A DNA stretch of 64,000 nt from Siphlonurus alternatus. Its lineage: Eukaryota > Arthropoda > Insecta > Ephemeroptera > Siphlonuridae. Positions 52,601-63,814 of the stretch are shown one piece after another. Location: assembly GCA_949825025.1 (NCBI GenBank), contig OX463779.1, positions 24,472,816 to 24,536,815 on the forward strand, written 5' to 3'. Below the pieces are notes generated by a model. The model searched no databases. It had not been told where the DNA came from and saw only the letters and a program-made list of their open reading frames with translations. The translations under genes and the position numbers were made by a program. Numbering within the stretch: position 1 is the stretch's first letter; every line of letters starts with the position of its first letter.

Positions 52601-55313
52601 CTGCGCCACCTGCTGGATGTGTGCATCGCCTTCTGCAACTTCATTCTGGTGAGTCTTCGCTCTGTTACTTAAATCCGTACACAAGGATCTTGATTCAACT
52701 GCAGTATCCTGAGAAATAATTTTTTTGTTTATTTATAATCTTTTTTTATTCTTGCACCTGATGCATAAAGAAACATTAATTTATCTTCCTTGCCTGAAAG
52801 CTAGACAAATGATAATGAAAATAAACTAAAATATTGCACTCAAGAGTCGAGGTAAAATTTTGATGTGCTTATATTGTTGTACCAAAGGGGGGTTAAAAAG
52901 TGTTTATACACAGGTCTTAAAAGTGACGTCAAAAAAGACGTTTGGCATCAAGGTATGAGTGATATAAGAAGCAGCATCGACTGACCTCCACTCCACAAAT
53001 ACAATACACATCAATATGATGTAAACAACAAGACACTTTTTAAACCCCCTTCGGTACATGCAATCGAAAGACAATTAAAAAATTAAGTTATGAATTAAAA
53101 TACACTGTAGTGCTATAATTCACCGTTATGTGCATGTACTATGCTTTTTTATCTTCTGAATTTTGTGTTAAATATAAGAAAAATATTTGAATTAATGGAA
53201 ACTTTTTAAAATTAGATCCCATCAAATTTAGTTCAATCAACAAAGGTTTGAAAGCTACAAACTGTAGTTGTTGCATTTTGTTTCTTCAATCAAATTTATT
53301 AATACTGTCACATAATTAATTACCAAAAATGTGTTCTTAACATTTCTGAAACTAAAACTACTTTAGAACAATAACAATAATAAGTTTCTTGTTTCTGGTG
53401 GTTGGTCTGTAACCCACTAAAATACCGGTGGTGCTGGTTTCTTATCCATTCCATGGAATTCGCAAGTGTATTAAGGTGTCTGCAACTTCATCTCGAGTTA
53501 GAAGCCATCACCCATCGTCAAACAAACTGGCTCACCTTTGACTTTCGTAAACTTGCACTTTACCACCTATTGTGTGCACGCACTAACTGTCTGTCTCTTC
53601 ACGCTGCCAGCACGTGAGGAAATACTTTGTGGAGGCCGAGCTTGGCTCTGAGCTCACAGAGTCAATCGAACCTATCGAGGTACCTTCATGTCTCTTTCTC
53701 TTTGCTTTTCTTTTCTCTGTCTGTGCTTTCCAGTGCTGTAGTATTTGCTTAAATTTGTTTTATCACTACATTAAGAGGGTTAGGTGTAGTGCCGGTAGAT
53801 GTCAAAACTGAGATATCGTCTCAATATTTCTTAATCTTTTTTTTTTTTTTTTTTAGCAATTTTGAACCTAGGGCTTTGTCAATTGCACTAATGTTGACAT
53901 ATTGTAAGTACTTTTATAGTGAACTCTATTTTTTTTCTTTTTTTTTTTTTTTTTTTTTTATTTATTTTATTTATATATTATACAGTATATATTATATATT
54001 ACATTTTTCCATTTTTAAAAAACTTACAAAAATTAAAATAACTTTTATTTTATTGAAAAATCATTTATGCGATATTTTGATATTTTAATGAAAGAAAAGT
54101 TAAGTAAAAATGGTAAAATTTAATACTTATTTTTATAATTTGTATCAGGGCTTCATAATCATTTGCTGCTTAGAAACTGCTATCACAAAATTGAAAATTT
54201 CATACAATTGATGGAGCCCTAGGATCAAACAAACTAAAAAAAGATAATGATATTGAAAAGATTAACATTGTGAAGATTTGCCAGTTTCTACCTACTGGTC
54301 CAATATAACTTAAGTTAAAAAAAAAAAAAAAAAAAAATCATACTAAGTACTAAGCATACAATATTTGAACTTTAAATTAATTTGTGTTCATATAGTCGTC
54401 AACACTGTATAAAATAGTAATAATAAAAAAAGTTTAATTTTGAGGTTTATGTTGGCCAATTTTGCATGCCAGATTGAAATACTGAATCATAAAAATACTT
54501 ACCATCCTCGATATGTTCTTAAACTATTGTTGCATGCAGATTAAGTCTTGATATTCGTGTACTTTTGATTTAACAATTAAAATTTTCTAACATCTGCCTG
54601 CCATTAAAATGGCTGTTAGTCCAAGGCAATATTTTGCTTGTTGATAATATTCCTGCCTCCTTTGAACAAGGGCTCTCAACTAGCCTAGACAGCCTGGTAC
54701 AGCTGCTGATTTAAGTTTGTGCAGGGAGCAGAGCTGCGAGGCTCGGTGGCTGCCGAGGGCTGGGAAAGCTTCGAGTCTCAGGTGTCTCGACACGAGCAGC
54801 GCTTCTCCACGCTGCTGCACGAGCTGCTGGAGCTCGTCTCGAAACTGGGCAGGGACTCAGCCAACGCCAAGCTGCTCAACGTGCTCTATACGTGAGTACC
54901 ACTAGAGTAGAAATCATGTCTTACAGATCTGCAATTGGAGTAAAGCTGGTACAATTATATTGAATCTAATATAACCTCAAGCTCCTCTTGTTCATTTATT
55001 TATTTTAGGAAAACAAAAATATTATATTTTGTACAGATTAATAAAGTTCAATAAATTTTTATTTAGAAGTTCAGAACAGTACTGCAAGTTAGATGAATCT
55101 AGTTATGTTGAGCAACTTGTTAAAGTTTAGTTCATAGAAATAACAAAAATAAAGTTTTCTCATACAATAAAGGAGGCTTAAGTTAAGACAATTAATTTTA
55201 TGTAGACTGCTAACTTCTCATTTGCCTGCAGGCTTGACTTCAATGGCTTCTACTCTGGGCAGCTTGGCCAACCTCAGCGATCCTCCTCAGTCCACGGTCA
55301 TACCTCTGGATGA
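42682..55313 (+). CDS. TUBGCP2: gamma-tubulin complex component 2 (GCP2/Grip84), 17 exons
   Basis: A core subunit of the gamma-tubulin small complex and ring complex that nucleates microtubules at centrosomes. CDS exons: 42682-42731, 44378-44533, 45613-45781, 45853-46060, 46375-46518, 46889-47043, 47552-47680, 47905-48081, 48729-48903, 49184-49334, 49635-49891, 50518-50713, 51603-51777, 52505-52648, 53611-53679, 54725-54891, 55232-55313. All junctions are GT-AG and phase-consistent (2,604 nt, 867 aa; human GCP2 is about 900). GCP2 hallmarks are FPLWFSSRP near residue 167, ESALLADMVNCLAGVDGK at the start of GRIP1 (about 205-515), TGKYLNVIRQCG near 450, and FFLLEQGDFISQFMD near 510. GRIP2 (about 515-840) includes YQMVFRHLFFIKHVERLLC, FALRQRMLSCVQSLEYYM and the closing LDFNGFYS, which binds gamma-tubulin in this family. 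GCP3 is excluded by the GCP2-specific N-terminal NELL and FPxW blocks. The extreme N-terminus is the least certain part. Confidence 0.93.
42877..44345 (-). mobile_element. 5'-truncated CR1/Jockey-type LINE in TUBGCP2 intron 1 (antisense)
   Basis: A single minus-strand frame runs from about 44,337 to a terminal TAA at 42,877-42,879 (487 codons) with only two internal stops, TAA at 43,459 and TAG at 43,012. It encodes the reverse-transcriptase domain: VVPIYKGG, NYRPVSLTSVVSKVMEK, QHGFREKYSC, FLDFEKAFDKVPH, PQGSVLGPILFIIFI and the catalytic RLFADDS. The LINE C-terminal region YGCNVWEPY and KIQRRAARRVTG follows. The endonuclease domain and RT start are absent, as expected for 5' truncation. The element fills most of the 1.65-kb intron and ends about 35 bases before the exon 2 acceptor. 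The clade call (CR1 or near relative) rests on the motif style. Confidence 0.88.
44733..45064. mobile_element. fold-back MITE in TUBGCP2 intron 2
   Basis: About 332 bp. The left arm begins ATGGACAACATACATGAAAA and the right arm reads the same on the other strand. Pairing continues with few mismatches for about 140 bases per arm, through GGTACCAAATTATGCTACTC. An unpaired GC-richer centre of about 50-60 bases (about 44,862-44,920) separates the arms. No clear target duplication is visible. It is non-coding and the superfamily is unknown. Confidence 0.7.
46586..46647. repeat. (TTTA)n microsatellite in TUBGCP2 intron 5
   Basis: About 15 copies of the tetranucleotide. Confidence 0.9.
52353..52375. 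repeat. short (GA)n run in TUBGCP2 intron 13
   Basis: About 22 bases of GA in an otherwise pyrimidine-rich stretch (52,200-52,340). Confidence 0.8.
52878..53058. mobile_element. 181-bp MITE in TUBGCP2 intron 14
   Basis: The left end TGTACCAAAGGGGGGTTAAA and the right end, TGTACCGAAGGGGGTTTAAA on the other strand, match at 18 of 20 positions. The match continues through AAAGTGT. The interior is non-coding and carries a perfect CRE at 52,924-52,931. Flanking bases show no obvious target duplication. Confidence 0.65.
52924..52931. promoter_or_regulatory. CRE palindrome carried inside a MITE
   Basis: A perfect TGACGTCA inside the 52,878-53,058 element. If the family is multicopy it would disperse this motif. 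Confidence 0.3.
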
Positions 55314-55625
55314 GATACACCCTCCGTCTGTTCTTTACTAGAGTTCTTAAAGTAGAGAAGCACCAAGATTGAGGAGCAAGCAACCTGCCTTACAATATAT
55401 TTAATACATACTGTATATCACTTTGTGTTCTTGTAGGGAGAGTTGCATGTACTGTATTTAAACTTCATACTACTCAAAGTTAGGTGCTCTCTTTAACCAA
55501 TGTACCTGCTTCCGCATCCCTCTCAGACAGGCTTCATCAGCATGCCAAGACTGAGCCTAAATCTCATTCCTAAGAATTCTCAATTATTAAATTTTCTTGA
55601 GAGTTAACTTAAACACTATTTTTAA

Positions 55626-56271
55626 AGTAGAGTGAGCGAGTTCATTTTTTTTAATATTTTATTTTTTAAAAATAGTTTAAGCTGCCCTCTATTGAGAAAT
55701 GAAAACCAAAAAATTCCATCTCAAATAGTTTAAGCACAAAAAATTCCCAAAGTTGGTGTTTCGGAGGCCTTTAACGTGCAGCCTTATGAAACATAAAACC
55801 GCGTTTTAGTCCAACTTTTTCTGAAGTATGGTACCATTTAAAAAATACTTACGTAATCTATGATGAATTCTTTAATGAATTTTCAAATAAAATTTTTTTT
55901 TACGGGGTCGTTTTCTTGGAAAAAAAATCATGAAAATCCTTATGGGAATTAACCCGCAAAAACTTAAAGATTTTTTTCCAAGAAAACGACCCCTTAAAAA
56001 TTTTTTTATTTAAAAATCCATTAAAGAATTCATCATAGATTACATAGGTATTTTTTAAATGGTAGCATAGTTCAGAAAATGTTGGAGTAAAACGCGGTTT
56101 TATGTTCCATAAAGCTGCACGTCAAAGGCCTCCGAAACACCAACTTTGGGAATATTTTGTGGTGAAACTATTTGAGATGGAATTTTTTGGTTTTCATTTC
56201 TCAATAGAGGGCAGCTTAAACTATTTTTAGAAAATAAAATATTAAAAAAATATGCAATCGCTCACTCTACT
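55626..56271. mobile_element. 646-bp TTAA-flanked fold-back just after the TUBGCP2 stop
   Basis: Almost the whole element is a palindrome. The ends AGTAGAGTGAGCGA and TCGCTCACTCTACT are perfect complements, and the two arms of about 295 bases pair with scattered mismatches. They meet around a centre of about 45 bases (about 55,920-55,965). TTAA flanks both ends (55,622-55,625 and 56,272-56,275), a target preference typical of piggyBac-type elements. It starts 313 bases after the TUBGCP2 stop codon and before any canonical AATAAA I can see (first at 56,798). It may therefore be transcribed as part of that 3' UTR. Confidence 0.75.
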
Positions 56272-56797
56272 TTAAGTTATAATATTATTTTTTCATTTTG
56301 TCTCTAGTGCCTATATTTAACAAGCCAATACTAGAATTATTGTTTTTAAATGTTGCTATTAATTAAGCTATTTTATCACTGGATATAAATAATTGTATTT
56401 TCATTAACTACTGGTGCATTGTTCTAGCTGGAAGCTTGTAAATAACACTGTTTCTCTAAATTAACAATTGATATTATTATTAAGATCTTTTTATGTTATA
56501 AATTATTGACAAACTATAAACATATCTTGTACCTCATTAAAACCAATCATGTTGTCACTTGAAATAGTCATGTGTGCAAGAATTGAATGCATGTATTTTT
56601 TTGTTCCTTGCGTGTGAATTATGTTGTCTTATTATCAGAAAAAAATACAGTAATACAAAAACAAAAATGTTTCAAAAAGCTGCTTAAAATTTTAATTAAA
56701 CCTTGATAAATACATGACATTCACTTCACTGGTGGAAAATTATACAGATGTGTAACCCACATACAAAACTAACAGAAAGCTACAAATTAGAGAGAAT

Positions 56798-56906
56798 AAT
56801 AAACGAATACAATCATGTATGTACTGATAGTAAAATTTTTCTATTTTACAGCTAAATTAAATAAATTATTTCATCCAAGAGTAATTTTATCATTTAACAT
56901 AATAAA
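56798..56906 (+). terminator. candidate TUBGCP2 polyadenylation signals
   Basis: AATAAA at 56,798-56,803 and again at 56,901-56,906 are the first canonical hexamers on the plus strand after the TUBGCP2 stop. The 3' UTR would then be about 1.5 kb and include the fold-back at 55,626-56,271. A non-canonical signal nearer the stop cannot be excluded. Confidence 0.3.
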
Positions 56907-57263
56907 GCCTCTCGAGTTCATCACATGAACACATGCAAATGTTTGGTTAGATTTAAAAATTAAGAAGCATATTTTATAGGCAACTTAATTTTTAAATAAG
57001 TGCAAACTTTTTTTTTATATAAAGATATCAATACATTCTGTCCCACAAATAAAGGAGCAAATACACAAAAGTAGCTTAAAAGTGAATGGTTTCTGGCCTT
57101 GCTATGGGTATTCAGAACAGAGGCTCTATATGAGAACCTTAATGTTGAGTTTCAGTACTTTCAATACCAACAGGAAAGCTAGGAACCTGGCTGCTTTTGG
57201 AGGAACAGTTCGTTATGTGCAGGTTATACTGGAGAATTCAGTCTGGTATAGTCGTCCCCTAGT

Positions 57264-59444
57264 TCAGCTGGAGGTCTCCTTGAGGAACTCAGCATAGCGC
57301 TTCTCTTGAGCCTGCTGCAACTTCTGCAGTTTCTTCACCTGCCCCTTGCTCAGCTCCTTGCCTTCTGCATCATGACTAGGGATGCCCTGCATAAAATATA
57401 CACAATCAGCATTGCCAAGTATGGAAGGTGCTCGATGATTTGCAAAATTTGTTACTGTACATTTGGTAATAAATTTGAGTTTCTTCAGAAACAGTAAGAA
57501 TAGGTCATCTCATAAAATTTTACATTACTGTGCAATTAGGTAGTATTGCTAGTAATTATTAGACTCAGTTACAATTTGTGAATGAAGATAAAATTTTATC
57601 TGTCTAAAAAATACTGTGAGCATTAAGGAATAAAAAAAAGCATTATACTGTCTTTATTTCGTTACCTCAAAGTAGCAGTTTCTTAAAAATTAACCTTGAG
57701 GTTTTAAAGCAAATACAGGCTTTATGTGACATGGCATTATTGAAACAAAGATTGGTGTTGTTTACGAAACTTAATTAATAGTTTTCACTGCCAATACCTT
57801 GTAAGTTATGATTTTAAGACAAAATTATCATTCAGTCAAAAACTGATAACAACGAATTCCAGTAAAGAAATTTTGATGTCCTTTTACTATTGAGAAAATT
57901 TACAAAGTAAAGTTCTTTTTACAACTTTAAAAATGCCTCTCTTCCTCTACTAGTATTATTTTTTAACTATTATTTTATTTACTTATTCATTTTTTAAGTC
58001 AGGGATAAAAAAATGGGGCAATTTCAAAATCATCAATGATTGGATTTCCTAACATAAACCAGCAGACTTAGTTTTAGTACTTAAGTAGTGAAGTACAACT
58101 GACAAATTTATTTTAATGATAAAAAAAAACTCAATTATAAGAAATTAATTATACATTTTTTTTTTTTTTTTACTATCTTTACTTAATTTTTAAGGGTAAG
58201 ATAACACGAACAATCGATTGTTGTTAAACCCATTTGATTAACATGTAAACCTTAGCAACCTCATAATGATTCTGAATTTTTTTTTGAGACACAGTTCTTG
58301 GCATTAAAAAAATATGGAGAAAATTTCAAAACAATCGGACGATCCAATTTTTTTAAATTAATTTTTTAGTTTCGGTCTCCATGGGAAAGCCCTATACTGA
58401 AAATTTAAAAAATTCATTTAAAAAAATTGGATCGTCCGATTGTTTTGAAATTTTCTCCATATTTTTTTAATGCCAAGAACTGTCTCTAAAAAAAAATTCA
58501 GAATTATTATGAGGTTGCTAAGGTTTACATGTTAATCAAATGGGACTACAACAATCAATTGTTCGTGTTATCTTACCCTTAATACATAAGAGAAAATATT
58601 TAATTTAATAATAAAATAAAAATAAGTTTGAATATTTTTCTTGATTTCTGTTGTATAAAATGTAAATTGATAGTTTAAATTTAATTAAAATTAGTGTAAC
58701 TGCCAATTGAAGTAAAATAAACAAGCAGTAGGTGCTGCAACATTTGGTGGGGACTTACCTTGTCGTCAAACTGCGAGTACTTGTCCGTCTCTGCTTTGAA
58801 CATGTCCTGGGGAGGCACTCTGCGCTGGGCGTCTTTCTGGGCTTGCAAGGCAGCCTGCTCCACCTTCTTTCGCTCCTTCTCAGCCCGCTTTGCCTCTTCC
58901 TGCTGTGCCCGAGCCTCCTTCTCTCTCTGCAGCTCTGCAGGGTCCACCAGCTTTACTGCCGCCGGGCCACCTGCACACAGCTCAGTAAGTACCTGCCGTG
59001 AACTAAACTACAAGGGATCACACTTTCTATATCAAACTTTCTAGAGATAATATTTTATTATAAAGGAAAGGGACCATTACCGTTGGATGTTTTTAGGTAA
59101 ATTGCTTTTCTTTTACCTAAAAAAAATAGAGATAATATTTGTGATGCTGTGAACTATCAGCAATACTCTGCTAATTTCAAGGGGGGGGGGGGGGTCATTC
59201 ACAAAGTACTTGAACCCCCACTTTAGTCTCATTTTTATCCCTGGTGCTAAAGTGGGGGTTAAAGTGCTTTGTGAATGCCTCCCTAGATATCAGTGACATT
59301 TTTAAATTGAATTATTTTTTACTAGCTCTTGCTATTCTTATAAATAAAATATTATATTATTACGCATTTTTATTTTATTTTTTTTTAAATGATAGAATCT
59401 TAAGTCTAATAATCTTACAATTTAAACCTCACTTATATAATATA

Positions 59445-59526
<82 letters not shown>

Positions 59527-62500
59527 CTATCAGCTCTATTAGTATTGCGAGTTTCGAAACTAATAGGAAACTGAAACTGCTAATCAAATACAAAATAAGG
59601 CAACTTCTAAGATTAGACTTCATGTTGTTACAATGCTCGGAGTTACTGGAGCACCTGCAACGAAGTCTCACTCACCCTCTCTATCCTCTAGCCTCACACC
59701 CACGTCGGGCAGCACGTCATCACGCAGACGGTCACACTCCTGAAGGATGCTCGTGGCCTTGAGTGAGCGGGCCTCTTGACGCACCCGCTCTCGAAACTCT
59801 GAGAGGATCGTCAGGTACGGCATCACTACCTCCTCAATCTACGGACAACACAACAAAGTCAGACAGAAATTTATTCTCTTTTGAGGCACGCAGAGCAGTT
59901 CTGTGGTACTGTTGATCATCGTAAGTTTACTTTTACCCTTAAATAGTTTCAATACAAAAAATATTGACAATAATAATTTTTCAGTGACAATATAGACAGG
60001 CATGATAAGTACACTCCACTAAAAAATAAATGCCCAATAGGGCTATGTTAAATTATAGCCAGAACAGTTTTATTGTAATGGAATGTAATAACTGTTGCCT
60101 GAATGCTGAGAATGTGTATGTAATCAATTTAACAATTTAAAAATTGATAAAGTTTAGCAAAAAATGTAATTTTATTAGTTTTTTTTTTCCCCCCCTAATA
60201 AATTCTTTCTACAGAATGAAATATTTGCTTCATTAGATTATTAATACTATTATCACTGTGTATTTAGTTGTTTACCCAATTTCTTGAATTCAAATATACC
60301 ATGCCAGCACTTACGTTGGTACTCTCTGCTCCGGCCAGGGGAAAGCCGATGCCCTCGTCGCCGGTGATGGCCCCGAATACACGCAGGATGTGAGTCATGT
60401 AGAGAGCAATGTTGCGCAGCAGCAACCGGTTGGGCTTGGCACCGTCAGGCCTCTTCTCACGGATGTACACGTTGCACAGAGCCACGAGGTCACGAAGAGT
60501 GTCCAGGACCGTCCGGGTATCCACATTGTCTAAACAATTATCAGGGGTCAGAGAGAGGGCCTATACAATGAGTTCGGTGATTGAGTTTTTAATTCTTTTC
60601 TGCCTGCTTTAGTTAACATTTACTTTACTGTACCTAAATATGATTTATTCTATTAACTTCACAAATATTGGCTTTTAAAGAACGATTGCAAATTAAAGTA
60701 AGCTTATTTTTATTTTTTTTTTTATTTTTTATAAATTCATAGACTTTCAGTATTTAAGTATGTATTTAAAATTAGGTTATAGATAATTATTATGCTCGCA
60801 CTATAAATAAACACCTATCAAGTTAAATTTATTCTAGTCTATTCTAAAATTAAATTAAATAGAACAGGAAAATGCTGTTAACTAACAGTAATAAATTTCA
60901 ACTTAACCCAGCAACAATGGTTGCCAGTTCATTATTGGCATGGAGGCTACGACAATGGTGACTGAAAGTTCTGACTCACCACACAGCGCTGCATGCACTG
61001 CTTGCTTAGCCTCGGTGAACTTGACGTCCAGTTCGTGCTCGCGAGGACTCCACTTGTCAAACGAGTCGAGTGTTGTGCCTGACATGGAACGAGTCAAATC
61101 CTTCACCGTCAGGAAGAACTCCTGCAAGAAAATATCAATGCTTGGAGTGATCAACAGTCAGGGAAATCTGATGGATAGTGGCAATAAAAGCAAAATACAG
61201 CCACAGTTTTATTTTGTTGCAATTTAACTATTCTTTGTCTAATACAGTAGCATTTTTTTTTAACATTAAAATTTAGGCTATAATTAAAAGTATATTTTCA
61301 TACCATTTAATTAATTATTTGAAAAAATCGAACTAAGTGATATTTATTTATTTGAAGAAGATAGAAACACATATGATAGAAAAAGATTTGTTGGGAAGGG
61401 AGATAGATTGAGCTTTTAGCCGTCATTGACCCAGCAAAAAGAGAAAAATTAATTATTTCAAACCATTTACGTATATGTTTCTTAAATAGCTGTAATATCC
61501 TTTACTTGAAATTTGTGAATTTATTCATTTTATTTTAAATTTCAAACCTGATATTTTGATGTTGATTTTCCATTAGGTTAATTACAAGGTACATAAATTA
61601 GTAGTCAGACTCACATTCAAGTACTTCTCAAATTGTGCTGCCAGCTCCATGGTGTTATCACTGTAGTCAAGTGTGTCTTTCCACTGATGCAGCAGGAAGG
61701 CTAGTCGCAGCTGTCTGGCAGAGTGTCGCTGCAGGGCATCACGGATCGTCACAAAGTTCTTCAGCGACTTGGACATCTTGCAGCCAGCGATGGTGAGGTG
61801 GCCGGAGTGCAAGAAGTAGCGTACCCAGTTGTCATTGTCGTAGAACGCCTGCAAGAATATCAAAGGAAGTTAACAATGTGTACTACCAAAGTAACAGTTG
61901 TTTCATTTTGTTAGTCTACCAATGTTTCTGTCATAACATTAGGGTAAAACGGTACATTTTATACCAAAACTGCAGAATATGTAAATAGAAAACACGCTAA
62001 CCAAATTATATGAAAAACACAAAGTTTTTAAAATGTACATATTTTATTAGCTCAAAAATAAAAGTCTTGCAAGTATTACAACTTTAATTTAAATTTTAAA
62101 GTAAAATTTATGGTGCATTTGCTATAACATCTCAGTTAATGAAAGTAATGAAATGAACAAGATACTTAAAGGACAGTATCTCCAGTTAGTACAATAAAGT
62201 TGAGAAGTAATGTGTAGACAGTAGTTATACCCTTGAAATAGCCAAGGTTCTTGCACCTGTTCTTGTGTGCCTCTCGAGGCTTACATGGAAAGGAACTCAC
62301 CTCTGCCTGGGCCAGCTCATTGTCGTGGTGGGGGAACTTGAGGTCAACACCCCCCGTGTGCACGTCTAGGGAGTTGCCGAGCACAGCAGAGGCCATCACG
62401 GAGCACTCAATGTGCCAGCCCGGCCGTCCCTGGCCCCACTGGGACGCCCATGATGGCTCCCCTGGCTTGGAGCTCTTCCACAAGGCAAAGTCCATTGGAG

Positions 62501-63064
62501 CCCTCTTCTCTTGCAGGCGATCCTCTGACACACTCAGGTCACCTGAGGAAGAAACCTTGTTTTATTTAGTGTGGCAAGCAAGTCCCCAGTTGCAAATTGA
62601 GGGAATACTTCTTAGCTTCATCTCAAAATGAATTTTAACTTTTAGTGGATAAAAATTCAAAGAGTGAAGAAAAAAAAAAAAAAAGGATTAATACTGAAGC
62701 TATGAGTACTAATTTAATCTTTTAAACTCTAAATAACTACTGTATACTAGGAAAATAAGGCAATGAAAACATCATTATCACTCTACATACGTCATGATTT
62801 TATAAAAAAATTATGTAACTGCAAACATTGATACTCTACAAGTGTCTATTTACCTTCTCCCTCCTGTAAACTCTTTGCATCTCCATAAGCTTCAGGCACC
62901 AGCTTGGCGTAGTGATGATCTGGCCGTTTGTCAAATGCAACTACATCAAAGTAGACGGAGCCGTTGGACTCATAGGCGTAGCCATTGTCTATCACCTTCT
63001 GAATGTAGTCTATGATCTCTGGAATGTACTCACTGACACGAGTCAAAACATGAGGAGGTTGGAC
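57264..63064 (-). CDS. CARS1: cysteinyl-tRNA synthetase, cytosolic, C-terminal eight exons
   Basis: Charges tRNA-Cys with cysteine in the cytosol. Coding exons in transcript order: 63064-62854, 62542-62301, 61848-61615, 61121-60980, 60529-60315, 59838-59676, 58970-58759, 57386-57264. They are phase-consistent and encode the last 513 residues, ending KETSS-stop at 57,264. Visible hallmarks are [12 protein letters not shown] and [11 protein letters not shown], whose Cys is a zinc ligand in this family. [13 protein letters not shown] carries the His and Glu zinc ligands. [17 protein letters not shown] contains the KMSKS loop that binds ATP. The class-Ia anticodon-binding helices follow, then a charged coiled coil ([19 protein letters not shown]) and a Lys-rich eukaryote-specific tail. 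The HIGH motif and the rest of the N-terminal catalytic fold must lie beyond base 64,000. The gene is convergent with TUBGCP2. The polyadenylation site is unclear. Confidence 0.95.
58194..58578. mobile_element. 385-bp TTAA-flanked fold-back in the last CARS1 intron
   Basis: The ends GGGTAAGATAACACGAACAA and their reverse complement are perfect. Arms of about 165-170 bases pair almost throughout around a centre of about 40 bases containing CCATGGGAAAG. TTAA duplications sit at 58,190-58,193 and 58,579-58,582. It is non-coding. The termini are related to the element at 63,342-63,690. Confidence 0.78.
59181..59284. mobile_element. 104-bp mini fold-back with expanded G-run in a CARS1 intron
   Basis: CATTCACAAAGTACTTGAAC on the left pairs with the right arm, which reads CATTCACAAAGCACTTTAAC on the other strand. 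ACCCCCACTTTAG in each arm pairs as well, closing on a loop of about 20 bases. The left edge carries 14 consecutive G, while the right edge has only CCTCCC, so the G-run has expanded. Probably a very small MITE. Confidence 0.6.
59451..59523. repeat. (TA)n microsatellite in a CARS1 intron
   Basis: About 73 bases of TA dinucleotide. The Tyr-Ile reading frame through it is not a gene. Confidence 0.95.
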
Positions 63065-63341
63065 CTGAAACGTCAATCATTATCAGAAGATTTTCAAGTG
63101 CAGATTGTTATTAAAATTGTGACAGAACCATAAAAAAATTAATGGTATACTGTATATTATTAGTAATAGACACTTTGAAATAAAGCAAAAGAAATTGCAG
63201 TCTCCCTCATACTTTGCATGTCTTTAGTGACTTTGGCTATGAATTAAAAACAAAAACATACCCATATTAACTGTACATTATTTTGAGAAATGAAGATTAA
63301 CATGAACAATTTGTTGAAAAAAATAGACAAAAATATATTAA

Positions 63342-63690
63342 GGGTAAGGTAACGCCACCAATGTTAAAAAAAAATCCCTCACACAAAAATTCTGAAAAAA
63401 ATTTAAAATGTTCTCCTCTACACTCCCTATCAGTAGCTAAAATATCAGGTATACAAATTCGATCTAGTTTTTGAGTTATGAATTTTTAAAGTTGACTAAT
63501 TTAACATGGGATTTCCATTTCTCCATGTTAAAGTAGTCAACTTTAAAAATTCATAACTCAAAAACTAGATCGAATTTGTATACCTGATATTTTAGCTACT
63601 GATAGCTAGGGGTAGAGGACAACATTTTAATTTTTTTTCAGAATTTTTGTGTGAGGGATTTTTTTTAACATTGGTGGCGTTACCTTACCC
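63342..63690. mobile_element. 349-bp TTAA-flanked fold-back in a CARS1 intron
   Basis: The ends GGGTAAGGTAACGCCACCAA and their reverse complement are perfect. The two arms of about 165 bases are almost identical, and the centre contains CATGGGATTTCC. TTAA flanks both ends (63,338-63,341 and 63,691-63,694). The first dozen bases match the 58,194 element except one, and both centres contain ATGGGA, while the arms in between differ. They look like two subfamilies moved by one transposase. Confidence 0.78.
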
Positions 63691-63814
63691 TTAAATAGCC
63701 AACACGTGGGCATAAGAAAAGAAGAAGAAAAAGAAGATACTGTATTAAATAAGATTGGTAAATAAATTGTGTTTTCAGATGTTTCAGCTAGTCTGCTATC
63801 ATAGCAGTCACTTC

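Noticed and set aside
53879..53896. AATTGCACTA, matching the start of a miR-92-type sequence
   Set aside because: No hairpin can be formed around it.
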